Shown in pieces: positions 43,813 through 54,425 of a DNA stretch of 64,000 nt. A model generated the notes under the pieces. That model ran no database searches, was not told where the DNA came from, and saw only the letters and a program-made list of their open reading frames with translations. This stretch comes from Diplonema papillatum. Taxonomy: Eukaryota; Euglenozoa; Diplonemea; Diplonemida; Diplonemidae. Position 1 is the stretch's first letter. Each line of letters starts with the position of its first letter. The DNA is taken from contig JAPJBO010000013.1 of NCBI GenBank assembly GCA_030068145.1, positions 372,001-436,000 of the forward strand, read 5' to 3'. Made by a program: the position numbers and the translations under genes.

Positions 43813-44024
43813 CTTTGTCGTTTTCCCTTTTTTTAACACACGGACAATGTGTGAGGAAACTGAACCGCCCGAGTTGGACTCTGATCATGATCAATTGCCA
43901 CCTGGTGAGTCACGTCCAGGATTTGGGTTCAGAGTAGTGTGGTCAACGAAGAACTTCAGTTTTCCGTTCTTCTTTCTTTTTTCCATTCTTGCCTGCATGC
44001 CCCATCTGCCCCACCACCTTGCGC

Positions 44025-44158
44025 GGTGTCACGGCATGTTTGGCAGCCGCTGCTAAACATTGCATGCTAATCCATGTGGTTCATGTACTTAAAAGAACTC
44101 AATGCTAAACAAACATAACGTGGGCGGCGCCGAAGCTTTACCAGCTTCGGCTGACACC
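44025..44158. ncRNA. structured motif, copy c, split by a 43-bp LINE stub
   Basis: GGTGTCA (44025) pairs with TGACACC (44152); GCCGC (44046) with GCGGC (44124); GCCGAAGCT (44129) with AGCTTCGGC (44143), a nine-pair hairpin at the place where copy a has AGAT/ATCT. Without the stub at 44060-44102 and one copy of the 9-bp duplication TGCTAAACA the motif is 82 nt. ACCATGG follows near 44172. Confidence 0.65.
44060..44102 (+). mobile_element. LINE 3' stub, 43 bp
   Basis: The last 43 bp of the LINE between two exact copies of TGCTAAACA (44051-44059; 44103-44111), showing the target duplication and the exact 3' end of the family. Confidence 0.85.
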
Positions 44159-45019
44159 ATTTGCGCACTTAACCATGGTTAAGAAGACGACTGAAAGCAC
44201 AGACACAAAGATAGTTCAAAGCATTTGCAAAATAACACGAAAGCCTCTAGGCAAAAACCCGTTTTCACATTTCTCCTGTCTCTCTGTACAGTTTCTTATC
44301 GAGGAGACAGAGGCAGGCGTCGCGAATTTCGCCTGTTCCAGCCATCTCCCAGCCGCTTTCTTTCTCGACATATGAGTGTGTCGCAATCAATGAATGCATC
44401 ACCAATCTTGTACCCGCCTACAATTTTCGGTCCAGGTGCCTACCTATCCACTTGCACCGCAAGGGACCTGCAGCCAAATCGCCTGCACTCTTGGCTGGCG
44501 CGCCTTTACCGCAAAGTGCTGCTGCGGCCGGCGGGGTGGCACAATCTGTGACCCTGTGCAGCCGAGCGCACCTAGAGCAGGGGTGCATCCTCGTGTTGTG
44601 GCCGTCACGTGCACAGGGCGGCTTGGGGGTCTGGTCAACCCCCTCATCACTGCAGGGCAGACCTTTCGCGGCCGTGATTGGGATGGATATACCGCTGCAT
44701 GCTACGCTGCATCGTGCCATGGTATCCACTGCTGCTGCTGGTATGCTGTAGCGCTGCTGCTACGCTGCATGCTGCACTGTGCATCCACAGCTGATGGTAT
44801 GGTACGAGGACTGCTGGTGGTATACATCCACCGCTATCCATCTACCTAGCATCCACCGTGTGCTGTGGTTTAGCTCTACACGTGTGCGTATACTATATAA
44901 TATTTGTACGTGGGACAGTTGGGATTGCCGGGCGGGTCTCCACCCATGAGAGCACACAAGAAAGAAGCAAAGCAATACCTGCGCCTGGTGTCTCCGGCTG
45001 CTTTGCTAGCTTGACAACT
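44159..45019. other. intergenic
   Basis: A short frame follows the motif (MVKKTTESTDTKIV, 44175) without further features. At 44690-44850 there is low-complexity GCTGCATGCTACGCTGC-type sequence. Confidence 0.4.
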
Positions 45020-45115
45020 ACAACTCACCGGCGTATTTGGGAGGAAATTGGCCAATAACGATCATGTTCTCTCACAAAAGAGGCCAGTCTTCCCCCCGCA
45101 CGTTCAGATCAATAT
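45020..45115. repeat. dispersed repeat with hairpin, copy 3
   Basis: Diverged copy: ATTGGCC...GGCCAGT stem, then TTCCCCCCGCACGTTCA. The stem differs from copy 1 by a compensated pair. Confidence 0.5.
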
Positions 45116-46160
45116 TTTCACGTGCACCACCTCGAACCTCTCCTAGTCAGCCGGAAAACTGCACGCAATGAACCCATTTGACAAAGGCTGCCCGATGACT
45201 GCAAAATCCCGGGTTCCCAAGCGAACTTGACTCCAGAAGACCAGTCCTTTCGAAGCAGATTGAAGGTGCTGTGAGTGGCGCTCTCGGGTGCTACCCGTGG
45301 CTCTTGATTTCCTCCAGGCCTTCTTGCATGTTGCGCCCGGCAATGAAGTCCTCTCCGACAAGCAACTAACAACGCTTCTTTAGCCAACAGAGCTTCTCTC
45401 CCTTCGTAACACTTATTGCTCCTTTGCTCTCGCTTACCACAGCCAACCACTTGCTGCATCCTGAGGCACCACCATGGAAAAACATCGACAATGGGGGTTT
45501 TCTGCTCAGCCTGCAGCGGAATGGACACCGGAGAAGACGGCTCGCAACGAGGAGGAGAGTCGTTTTGTGGCGAGCGGCTTCCTCCTACTTGCTTCTCTGA
45601 TGCCGCTCTGCGTTTCCGCACCTTCTTTTTCTTTGTTCCTCCGTTCCGTCCAACTATTCTACAAACCTACGCTATATTTTCGGCGTCGCGCACTCGGTGT
45701 GTTTTGATAAAGGAAAAAGAGAGGGGGGGTCGTGTGTGAAGCATTTTCCCTCAAGGTGACCAAGAACTGAAAGAAGCTACCCATCCAACCTCCGCCCGTC
45801 GCAACCCTGCCTGGAGGAATCAACCGCTTTCGGGTGGGCGAGTCTGACACTCTCGTTGTCGTTGGGAGGAAAGTAGAAGGGAACAAAAACAAAAAACGAA
45901 AAGAAACTGCCAAAAGGAATCAACTGCCTTCGGGGAGGGGGGGCAGTCTGACACTCGCTGTCGCGGGGGGGAAAAAAATTCCACGCCTTGCCTTGTGATT
46001 ACGTCGTCTCCCTTCGGCATTTTGGCTGCGAGTAGTTTCGTCGGGTAAGCCCGCATAGCGTACGCGGGCAAAAACCTCGCAGTATCGCCGGCTGAAAAAA
46101 CCTATCTCACCTTCAAAGCACGGCTGAGCCACGCATGCTCTTGACAGACGCTACTTCTCG
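45116..46160. other. intergenic with a 100-bp-spaced duplication
   Basis: No gene recognised. GGAATCAACCGCTTTCGGG (45814) and GGAATCAACTGCCTTCGGG (45918), each followed by GTCTGACACTC, mark a diverged duplication. Confidence 0.4.
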
Positions 46161-46210
46161 TTGCGTTAGTGGGGAGTCATTTGCATGCAAATGAGTTCCA
46201 CACTACGCAA
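46161..46210. repeat. 50-bp palindromic element
   Basis: TTGCGTTAGTGGGGAGTCAT, a central TTGCATGCAA, and ATGAGTTCCACACTACGCAA form a near-perfect palindrome. A second copy in reverse orientation sits inside a MITE at 61661, with centre CAGCATGCTG. Confidence 0.7.
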
Positions 46211-46606
46211 TTTACCAAAGCTGTTTGGTTTCAACGTACCGTCAGGAGAAGCGAGAGGTTGAACCATCGTAGTTCGTATCTCATCTTTACAGTACGTGAA
46301 TAGAAAAGCTTCAGGAACGCCCGGCGCTCGGATGCTGCGTTTTTTCCTCCCGGTACCCACCAACTTGCGCCGCTGCAAATAGTAGAAGCCCTCGGAACAG
46401 ACGACAGCGAAACGTTTTGAACGGACCAATTTTCATCGCGAAAAAGCACCCCCCCCACGCAGGAGGATGAACAGGGGAGGGGCTTTCCCCCCAGTGCCCA
46501 CGAGTGAGCCCGCACCCCGTGTCTCCTATCATACCTCGCAGGGTCTGCCTGTGAGGTAGGTGCGGGGAGGGGGGGCGCTTGGTCTTGTGGATATCAGCCC
46601 AGCGGC

Positions 46607-49175
46607 ATGTCAAAGGATGACAGGCTGTCGTCGCTCGCGGCGACGATGGAGTCGCTAGAGAGGCTCCAACGGCTCGAGACCGAGGCGCTCGGCGCCATGA
46701 GCCGGTGCCTGTTCCAGATTCTTTCTCACGTCAGCACGCAGCCCGCGGGGGCGCAGTACCCGGCGCCTGACCAAGAGGCGGGCTTCCCGGCGAGCCCAGC
46801 TGCCCCCGTGGGTGCGCCGAGCGCCTTTCCGGAGCCGCCGGCTGCGGAGCCTGTCGCCTTCGGCCTGAAGCGGAAGCGCGGCGCGGGGCCTGTCGTCGAA
46901 AAACAGCCGAAAACCGGTTCGCGCAAGAAGGGCGCCGCGCCGCCTTCTGCCTTCTCCGCGCGAAAGGACGAAACGCAGGACGAGCTCGTCTGCAGGATAC
47001 TTCAGGTCTGTTTGCACGTGTGCCACAGTGTGGCCGTACGCTTATCAAGTTCGTTGCCAAAAGTGGATATTGCCCGAAGCGAAGTATTGCGCGTTCATGC
47101 AGGCAGCACAAAGACTCCGTCTGACCAAGTGCTCGCCTGGCTGCGCTGTTCCAAGCTCCTACCGTCATACTCTGGGCAACTCCTGACCTCCCGAAAGCGT
47201 TCTTTCGCAACTTGCCGAAAAGATTCTGTCTCACGACACCGTAGGTGGTCAATCTGTCTGAAGTCTGGAACAGCTAGTCAGGCCAAGCTCATGTACTGAG
47301 AGAGCTTTGTCACATCGTCGGGTGAAGTGTGCCGCCTATGCCTACTAGGCATTCCTCATTCAAGGAGAATAATTGCAATCATCGATCCTCATCACCACGC
47401 AAGGTCAAGCGATCTCCCATCCTCTTCTAGCCGGAAGGCTCTCAAACTCGTTTAATGCGTCAGTGTAGTGCGCGTGCAAAATCCTTCAGCTGTGCACGGC
47501 GCTGAAGCCGAACACCGACTTGAGCCGAATGCCGCATGGAGAAGCTGACAATCCCACGCTATATCCGTCTCCCGAAGGATCCCGCCCCACCAATACATAC
47601 CCTTTGGAAAGGAGTCACAGGACCCAAAGCAGCGTGTCTGAAATTCAAAACCGACTGTGTGAGTGAAAAGTGGGCCATACTTCGCTTCAGACGTTATCAA
47701 TCCCTGCCCCCATGAACTTAAGACAATGCATACCTTCACACAGTCGGCTACGACAGCTAGCGTGTCCGCGACAGCAGAAGCTTTGGTCAAAAGTAAGCCC
47801 ACTGCAGTGCAACTTGCGGAAGGCATCCGAGCATTCGGGAAGTCCAAGGTATCTTTTCGCACACGTTCACTGAAGGGTCCGGGGGGGAGCGGGTTTGTTG
47901 CCAATATCAGTGCTTTGCAGACTGGCAGCGGCAAAGAGCCGGATTCGGATTCCAAGCATCTTCCTCTCGCCCGATGCGCCACAGCTAGGCACTCGAGAAA
48001 GAGGGCTTTGAATTATCTGTCCATCCTTGAGAGCATCCTGACCGTTCGCCGCATGCCCCCCCCACGCTTTGGCGGTCATTGACTCCGACCGTTCCTTTTG
48101 AGTCTCGAGAGAAGCGACTGACGATTTCCGAAAAAAACCGTCTTATCTCGTGAGGTTCACACTTCAAGGGCATGGACTGATTTCTTCGGAAAAACAGGTC
48201 GTTAGGATGAAACTTTCACCCGACCTCAGCCTGTGATGACAATTTTACGCATTTTATAGAGCACCCACCCACACCAACAAGCAGACACCGGACGACGCCT
48301 CGAGTGCGGTGTTCGCGGGCGTGATCCGCCTCGTCTTCGAGAGGATGGGCGACAAGGCAGCGGTGGTCCAGGTCCTCCGGAAGCTTTCGGCCGACGACCT
48401 GGCGCGATACCTGCGGGCCGGCGGCGCGGGGGCGGCGGCGGCGGCGGCGGCGGCGTACAACCAGGCGCACTGGCTGACGCTCAGCACCGGGGCAGCCGGC
48501 ACCTGGCTGGCCGGCGAGCTGCTGCTGTTTGACTGCTTCTGCCGGCTCGCCCAGCTGCTGCGGGGGGCGGACCGGGGGGCTCCGGTGGACGGGTCGTCGG
48601 TTTGCTTCGCGGTCGCCGCCGGCGTCATCGACGCGCAGTTGCGCTTCGATCCGGACGAGCGCCGCGTCCTGCCGTCCAGCCGCCTCTGGGCGTGGGCGGC
48701 ATTGCAGGTGATGGCGGAGGCTGACGGCAAGCTGGCTGCGAATGCCGCCGAAAACAGCGTGTGGACGTCGTCCATCAACGCCTTCCTCGGCCGATCAGAG
48801 GACGGCACCTCCGGCGCAACCCCCGACGTGAGTGACCGGGCGCTGGCGAAGCTTTCGGCGGCTGTCCTGAAGCCGTTTCTGACCGCCGAAGTGCTCGACT
48901 GCTTCCTCGGCCTCGCCCTCTGCAGCTGCCGCCAGGGGCCTGCGCACGCGCTGGAGTCGGCGGCGTGCGCGAAGCTGCCGGATGCCGGGCGCGCGCCTGC
49001 CGGCCACTGGCTGCGGCAGCTCGGGCTCTTCCTGCAGACCCTCGCCGCTGCCGGCCCGCAGCTTCCCGAGGCCGACAAGGCCGAACTCCGACGGGCGACG
49101 GCCGCTTGCCCGCAGCCAAGTGATACTCTGTCGAGAACCCTGAGCACATGTTGCTCGGCTCTGGCCGGTGGCTGA
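46607..49175 (+). CDS. two-exon gene of unknown function, Ala-rich
   Basis: Exon 1 is 46607-47005 (donor CAG|GTCTGT) and exon 2 is best read as 48285-49175 (acceptor AAGCAG); both phases are 0 and the product is 429 residues. Exon 1 begins MSKDDRLSSLAATMESLERL, an amphipathic helix, then a Pro/Ala linker, a basic cluster GLKRKRGAG and ETQDELVCRILQ. Exon 2 continues TPDDASSAVFAGVIRLVFER, then an alanine run and an all-helical region of about 230 residues. I recognise no family; the basic cluster could be nuclear. The 1.28-kb intron contains a 139-codon frame of no evident meaning. The acceptor is my choice among close alternatives. Two partial copies of the end follow. Confidence 0.55.
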
Positions 49176-49319
49176 GTGTCGAGTCCGGCTCGCACAATTG
49201 CACACGGCAATCGCAATCCGCATTAACACAGCAAACTCGGCTGTCCCGATGCCTTCGAGTGGCCGACCAGTTCGCACCTGCCGCTACGGGCCTTCGTGAC
49301 ACACTTGGGCCCTGGCAGT

Positions 49320-49850
49320 GCAGGTTATGGCGGAGGCTGACGACAAGCTGGCTGGGAATTCTGCCGACCACAGCGTGGATCGTCCATCAACACCTTCCTC
49401 GGAGGACAGCACCTCCGGCGCAAGCCCCGACGTGAGCACCCGATCGCTGGAGAAGCTTCCGGCGGCTGTCGTGACGCCGTATCTGACCGCCGAAGTGCTC
49501 GACTGCTTACTCGGCCTTGCCCTCTGCAGCTGCGCGCCTGCCGGGCACTGCGGGCTCTTCCTGCAGACCCTCACCGCTGCAGGCCCGCAGCTTCCCGAGG
49601 CCGACAAGGCCAAACTCCGACGGGCGGCGGCCGCTTGCCCGCAGCCAAGTGATACTCTGTCGAGAACCCTGAGCACATGTTGCTCGGCTCTGGCCGGTGG
49701 CTGAGTGTCGAATCCGGATCGCACAATTGCACACGGCAATCGCAATCCGCATTAACACAGCAAACTCGGCTGTCCCGATGCCTTCGAGTGGCCGACGAGT
49801 TCGCACCTGCCGCTACGGGCCTTCGTGGCACACTTGAGCCCTGGCAGTGC
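49320..49850 (+). pseudogene. partial tandem copy of the gene end, unit 2
   Basis: Matches 48705-49319 from ATGGCGGAGGCTGACG onward with several deletions. It retains SDTLSRTLSTCCSALAGG and the same stop and 3' flank. No promoter or 5' exons. Confidence 0.75.
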
Positions 49851-50338
49851 AAAGAGGCTGACGACAAGCTGGCTGGGAATACCGCCGACCACAGCGTGGA
49901 CGCATCAACGCCTTCCTCGGAGGACAGCACCTCCGGCGCAAGCCCCGACGTGAGCACCCGATCGCTGGAGAAGCTTCCGGCGGCTGTCGTGACGCCGTAT
50001 CTGACCGCCGAAGTGCTCGACTGCTTACTCGGCCTTGCCCTCTGCAGCTGCGCGCCTGCCGGGCACTGGCTGCGGCAGCTCGGGCTCTTCCTGCAGACCC
50101 TCGCCGCGGCGGGCCCGCAGCTTTCCGAAGGCGACAAGGCTGTACTCCGACGGGCGGCGGCCGCTTGCCCGCAGCCAAGTGATACTCTGTCGAGAACCCT
50201 GAGCACATGTTGCTCGGCTTTGGCCGGTGGCTGAGTGCATCACAAGGCTTGATCGGTCCGGCTTACACAATTGCACACGACAATCGCAATCCCGACGAAC
50301 AGACGCCGGCTGTGAATGGCCGTCCCGATGCCTTCGAG
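49851..50338 (+). pseudogene. partial tandem copy of the gene end, unit 3
   Basis: Third copy, closest to unit 2 (both have EVLDCLLGLALCSCAPAG where the gene has a longer segment), ending in the same stop followed by a diverged flank. Units 2 and 3 share the deletion, so unit 3 arose from unit 2 or the reverse. Confidence 0.75.
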
Positions 50339-50812
50339 TGGTGTATGAACAACCTGAGCGATTTCTCTTAATAAAAGATGCAAGCGCCGAAGGCGCAAGC
50401 ACCCAATCCGACTTTGTACACACGAAACAGAGATCTTATGCGTCAACGAAAAGTGAGCAAAAAATAGCCTGCAAAAACCGGAACAAGTCGGAAACCCCGT
50501 CGGGGGAAAGTACGAGATGCAGGTGCTCCAAGGCCAGACGACTGTTTCGCACTGAAGTCCAGTGCTCCTAGGCAGACGAACTGTTAGTGTTGGCCAATTC
50601 GTCCACCCTTGCCGTATGCTCCTGACGCTGCAGGTCTTCGTGACGAATTGAGCCCCTGCCAGCTGGGCGGGGTCTCCGGTTGTTCGGCGCTTCTGGCCAG
50701 GAGACCCGATCACCTCACCACCCCGGGTGTCAGCAAGCGCGGTGAGCAAGGGCCTTGGTAGGTTCTAGGCGGACGAAGTAGTGGCGCTTTTCTTTTGTTC
50801 GCGCAGTGAACC
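50339..50812. other. intergenic
   Basis: No gene recognised. Confidence 0.4.
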
Positions 50813-51211
50813 CAACCAGCAGCGGCGCGCCCTCCTCTCCCGCGAGGAATCGCGTACTTGGCAAGCGTGAGGCACTTCATGACCGATTTAGCGATTTCCA
50901 GTGCGAACGTTCAGAGTCTTGTGAAGCTATCTGGCCTGTGTCTAGCAGCAAGCAAGCGGCGCGCCCTCCTCTCCCGCGAGGAATCGCGTACTTGGCAAGC
51001 GTGAGGCACTTCATGACCGATTTAGCGATTTCCAGTGCGAACGTTCAGAGTTTTCTGAAGCTATCTGGCCTGTGTCTAGCAGCAAGCAAGCGGCGCGCCC
51101 TCCTCTCCCGCGAGGAATCGCGTACTTGGCAAGCGTGAGGCACTTCATGACCGATTTACCGATTTACAGTGCGAACGTCCAGAGTCTTCTGAAGCTATCT
51201 GGCCTGTGTCT
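50813..51211. repeat. 134-bp tandem repeat, three units
   Basis: GCGGCGCGCCCTCC recurs at 50822, 50956 and 51090, exactly 134 bp apart, with near-identical units between. Confidence 0.9.
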
Positions 51212-52746
51212 ATCAATGCGCGCTTCGCGCTACCGATACGCACCGTATCGGCCCCCAGTTCGCAGGGGCACCACTCCTTGTTAGAGTGAAAGTAGTTTGA
51301 ACCTCGAGGAGGCGACGATAGTGGCTGGGGGGAATCCAACAGCCCCTATCTCTTCTGCTCGTGTGGTGCTCACCTGCCTTCATGGCACTTGCACTTTACA
51401 GCTCTCAATGCTCGTGTACCCTCCCGCGGGCGCGAAACCGACCGAGTCATCGGATCGTCACGTGAAACTGCCAGCCAGACTATCGTGGAGAGCCATCAGT
51501 GCTTCCAGTCTCTCTTTGGCTCCCTTCCCTTTCTGAAAGACTATGACACCAGGCAAGAATCGTGGGGTCTTTCCCCGGAGCTAGGAATTGTCGCTTCACG
51601 GCACAGGGTACGCCGCATCACCACCGAGCAAGTCTGCGGAGTCGACTGCAGTGTTCGTGAGAACGTGGAGAATAAACCCACGCTGTTTGGACACCTGAGA
51701 CACAGGCGTGTGTAGTTCAAACTTCGTTGGTGCAGATATTTGGAGAGAGGCAGCTGTCCTAAGCTCTGCGCTTTAGTGGAAGAGTGTTCAGAGCTAACCG
51801 ACAAAGTCGAAGAAGACCAAATCATACGGATCTTATCGGAAAAACACACGCTGAAGGCTGTCAACGAACTGCAGGGCTAACAAAGGAGAACTACCGAGGG
51901 GGCGGGGTGGTGGGGGGGGGGAGGAAAAGAACAGAGAATAGAACACCAGGAAAAAGAAGCACACAATTCCCCGATTCGTAAACCGGGGCAAAGAAGCAGA
52001 GGGCAATCTTTTCTTTTTGCCTCGAAAACAGGAATTGAAAAAAAACAACAACAAGATACGCCAAAACAAGAAGCGCGAAACCAACACCTCGCCCTCCATT
52101 CACTTACGCCTCAACGACACGACTAGCAAAAGTATTCTTGTCGGAAGTAGGCAACTACCGCAGGGAATAGGACCCTCCCCCCGTTCTTCGTAAGAAAGAG
52201 CGAACAGCGCAACCAAAAGGGTGCTGTCAACTGCCAAGTGCTCAGACGCAACTATTCCTGCGGAGGAGAGGGACCACCAAGATTGCCCTGTCTTTCGTCG
52301 GTAGGCTCGAACACTTTGCGTTTATTTTCTGATTTCCTTGCCCCCGTGCGCAGAGTGTAGCAAAAGGAAAAACCACCAAACAAACCTAAACTAGCCTGTT
52401 ACATAACAAGCCAAGCACGCTCTTCCGACACATTCGCAGCTTTGCGTTCCGGGGAACCTTTTCACCGGACCCCCACGCAACTATCCCGTACTAGGCGGGG
52501 AGAACCAACGCTTTTCAGGTTCAACTCTCCAACCTACGGCTAGGAAGAGTCTACGAATACCTGTTGTCCTATCCAGTCACCGTATCTTCTATCCGTTGTT
52601 TGCCGGTGCTTCCGGTTCAATTGGATCGCCACAAGTTTCGCTTTTGTGAGCCTTCCTGCGGGTATCTATTGTTCGAACCAGCTTTGTCGTGGAAGCAGTA
52701 ACGTGCCTCCTCTTTTCTCTTCGCAACAAAACAAAGCTACACACGT
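51212..52746. other. intergenic with hairpins at the start
   Basis: GCGCttcGCGC and CCGATAC/GTATCGG stems lie back to back at 51218-51248. The rest shows no gene; G-run near 51900. Confidence 0.45.
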
Positions 52747-52816
52747 GTTCTCTCTCTCTCTCTCTTTCTCTGTAGCACGATCTCTCACTCACTCACTCAC
52801 ACACGCACGCACAAAA

Positions 52817-52854
<38 letters not shown>

Positions 52855-52970
52855 GTAGCACGATCTCTCACTCACTCACTCTCACACGCACGCACAAAAC
52901 TTTCTCTCTCTCTCTCTCTTTCTCTGTAGCACGATCTCTCACTCACTCACTCACACACGCACGCACAAAA

Positions 52971-53005
<35 letters not shown>

Positions 53006-53018
53006 CCTCTCTAGTCTT
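52747..53018. repeat. CT-rich satellite ahead of the 53-kb gene
   Basis: Three units, each with TTTCTCTGTAGCACGATC, CACTCACTCAC, CACGCACGCACAAAACTTT and a CT run. Every unit contains a potential acceptor TTTCTCTGTAG. Lies just before ATG 53039. Confidence 0.85.
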
Positions 53019-53038
53019 TTCGTTGATCAAGAGCTCAC

Positions 53039-54053
53039 ATGAGCTCACTGGGTGATCGTCGCGTTTCGCTAGCGGGAAGCGCGGTCAGCGAAAAGAAGAA
53101 GTCGCCAGCGAACGAGAGCACGGCGCGGGTGACGAACCCGAACCAGTCCACCGGCGGCGGGCTGAGCGGGCTGCTGGGGCGAGTCCACGAGCTGAAGGGG
53201 ACGATCAGCCGGAAGGAGAGCGGCGGCGTCCGGCGCGGCCCGGGGGTAAACGACCGCGCGACCAACCAGTCGCTGTCCTCGGCCAGGGCGCCAGTCAACA
53301 ACTCGTTTGCGACCCGGCCAAAGGCGGGGTCAGTGCCCCCGTCGCCGAACGCGTCGTTTCGGGCGAAAAAGAGGCAGGAGAGCAACTCGACGATCCGGAC
53401 GGTCGTCAGCGTCTCGACTCGCGACATGACCGAGCAGCCGTCGCCCACCAAACCGAGTGAGTCCCCCCAGCGGGACTACCGAGACGACACGTCGGATTCG
53501 ACGAGCGCGACGAACAGCGTCTCGAACCTCTCGCGGGTGCACCTCGATGACACGCAGAAACACAACCCGCCGAGCGAGTTCGGAGAGTCGCCCGGGCAGC
53601 GGCAGCGGGCCGACTCGAAAACAGGGGCCTTCGAAAGCCTGTCGCAGCAGTCGCGGAAGCCGTCGTCGACGCCGCCCGTCCACAGCACCACCAACAACGA
53701 CGCGCTCCCGCCCAGGAGCCCTTTGCTTGGCAGCCGGGCGAACGGGTCCGTGGCGCGTGCGAGCCCATCGCGGTCAGTCGCCAGCCCGCCTTCGAATTCG
53801 AACTCGCCGCAGGTCGTCGGCGTCTCGCCGACGCAGCAGGCCCGGCGCCCGTCGTACTTCAGCGAGTGCGGCAGCGTCCTCAAGTCGGTCGTCTCCGGCA
53901 GCTTCGCGCAGAACGGCAAAGCGGCGCCGCCCGACGACGGCAGCGACGACGCCCTCGACGCCCCCTTGCGCAAGCTCTCCGTGTCCATGCCCCTTCCCTC
54001 CGCCAAAGGCGACGCGACCCCTCCCGAAAGCGTCCAAAGCGTTTCCCGCCAAG
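53039..54053 (+). CDS. first exon of a paralogue of the large 56.7-kb gene
   Basis: ATG 53039 begins MSSLGDRRVSLAGSAVSEKK. Residues about 38-56 (GGGLSGLLGRVHELKGTISR) match GLSSIFGRVSELRDVINR of the large gene, so the two are related at least at their N-termini. The rest of the exon is Ser/Pro/Thr/Arg-rich and probably disordered (about 338 residues). A good donor, CAAG|GTATGA, follows at 54054 in phase 1. Without splicing the frame runs on to 54376 with different composition. I found no later exon: a TA-flanked transposon begins at 54426, so the gene is either split by it or truncated. Function unknown. Confidence 0.55.
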
Positions 54054-54425
54054 GTATGACCCCCCCTCCCCCGCGCGCGTTGTTGTGGCGCTCCCGCCGA
54101 CGGCATTTCTGGCGTGCATGGATCCAAGGATCCGATTCTGTCGGAGTCTACTGCCGTAAACGATGCCGTCTCAGAATCAAGGAAACTCAATTTGGCTCTA
54201 CGGCACCTCCCGAACGAGAAATTAAAGATTATGGGTTCAGGGAGTGTACATCTGCAAAGCTGAAACACTCCTGGCGTTGGGCTCGCTTTGAGTCATCTCA
54301 ATTGGGGGAAGAGACGAAACGCTGCGCTTCCGTAGGAGCCTTCATTTTTACTCTCGTCCCCCTTCCCACAAGGTGAGAGTCCGTCTTTCTTTTAAACACA
54401 CACCCCGGGCTTCAGCAGCCATATA

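Larger units (their letters stand above)
40530..43820. mobile_element. foldback element FB1 (host of FB2)
   Basis: The left end CGACAAAACGGATTCTATA, ATAATCC and CGACAAAGTGGATT units are mirrored at 41548-41672 by repeated CGACAAAGTGGATTA and AATCCACTTTGTCG. The right tip is completed by CG at 43819-43820 beyond FB2. The arms are arrays of one 14-mer, as in foldback transposons. The interior of about 0.9 kb has no coding sequence I recognise. Confidence 0.7.

Noticed and set aside
47663-48082. 139-codon frame in the intron of the 46.6-kb gene
   Set aside because: Different composition from the neighbouring exons and no domain; fits neither exon phase clearly.
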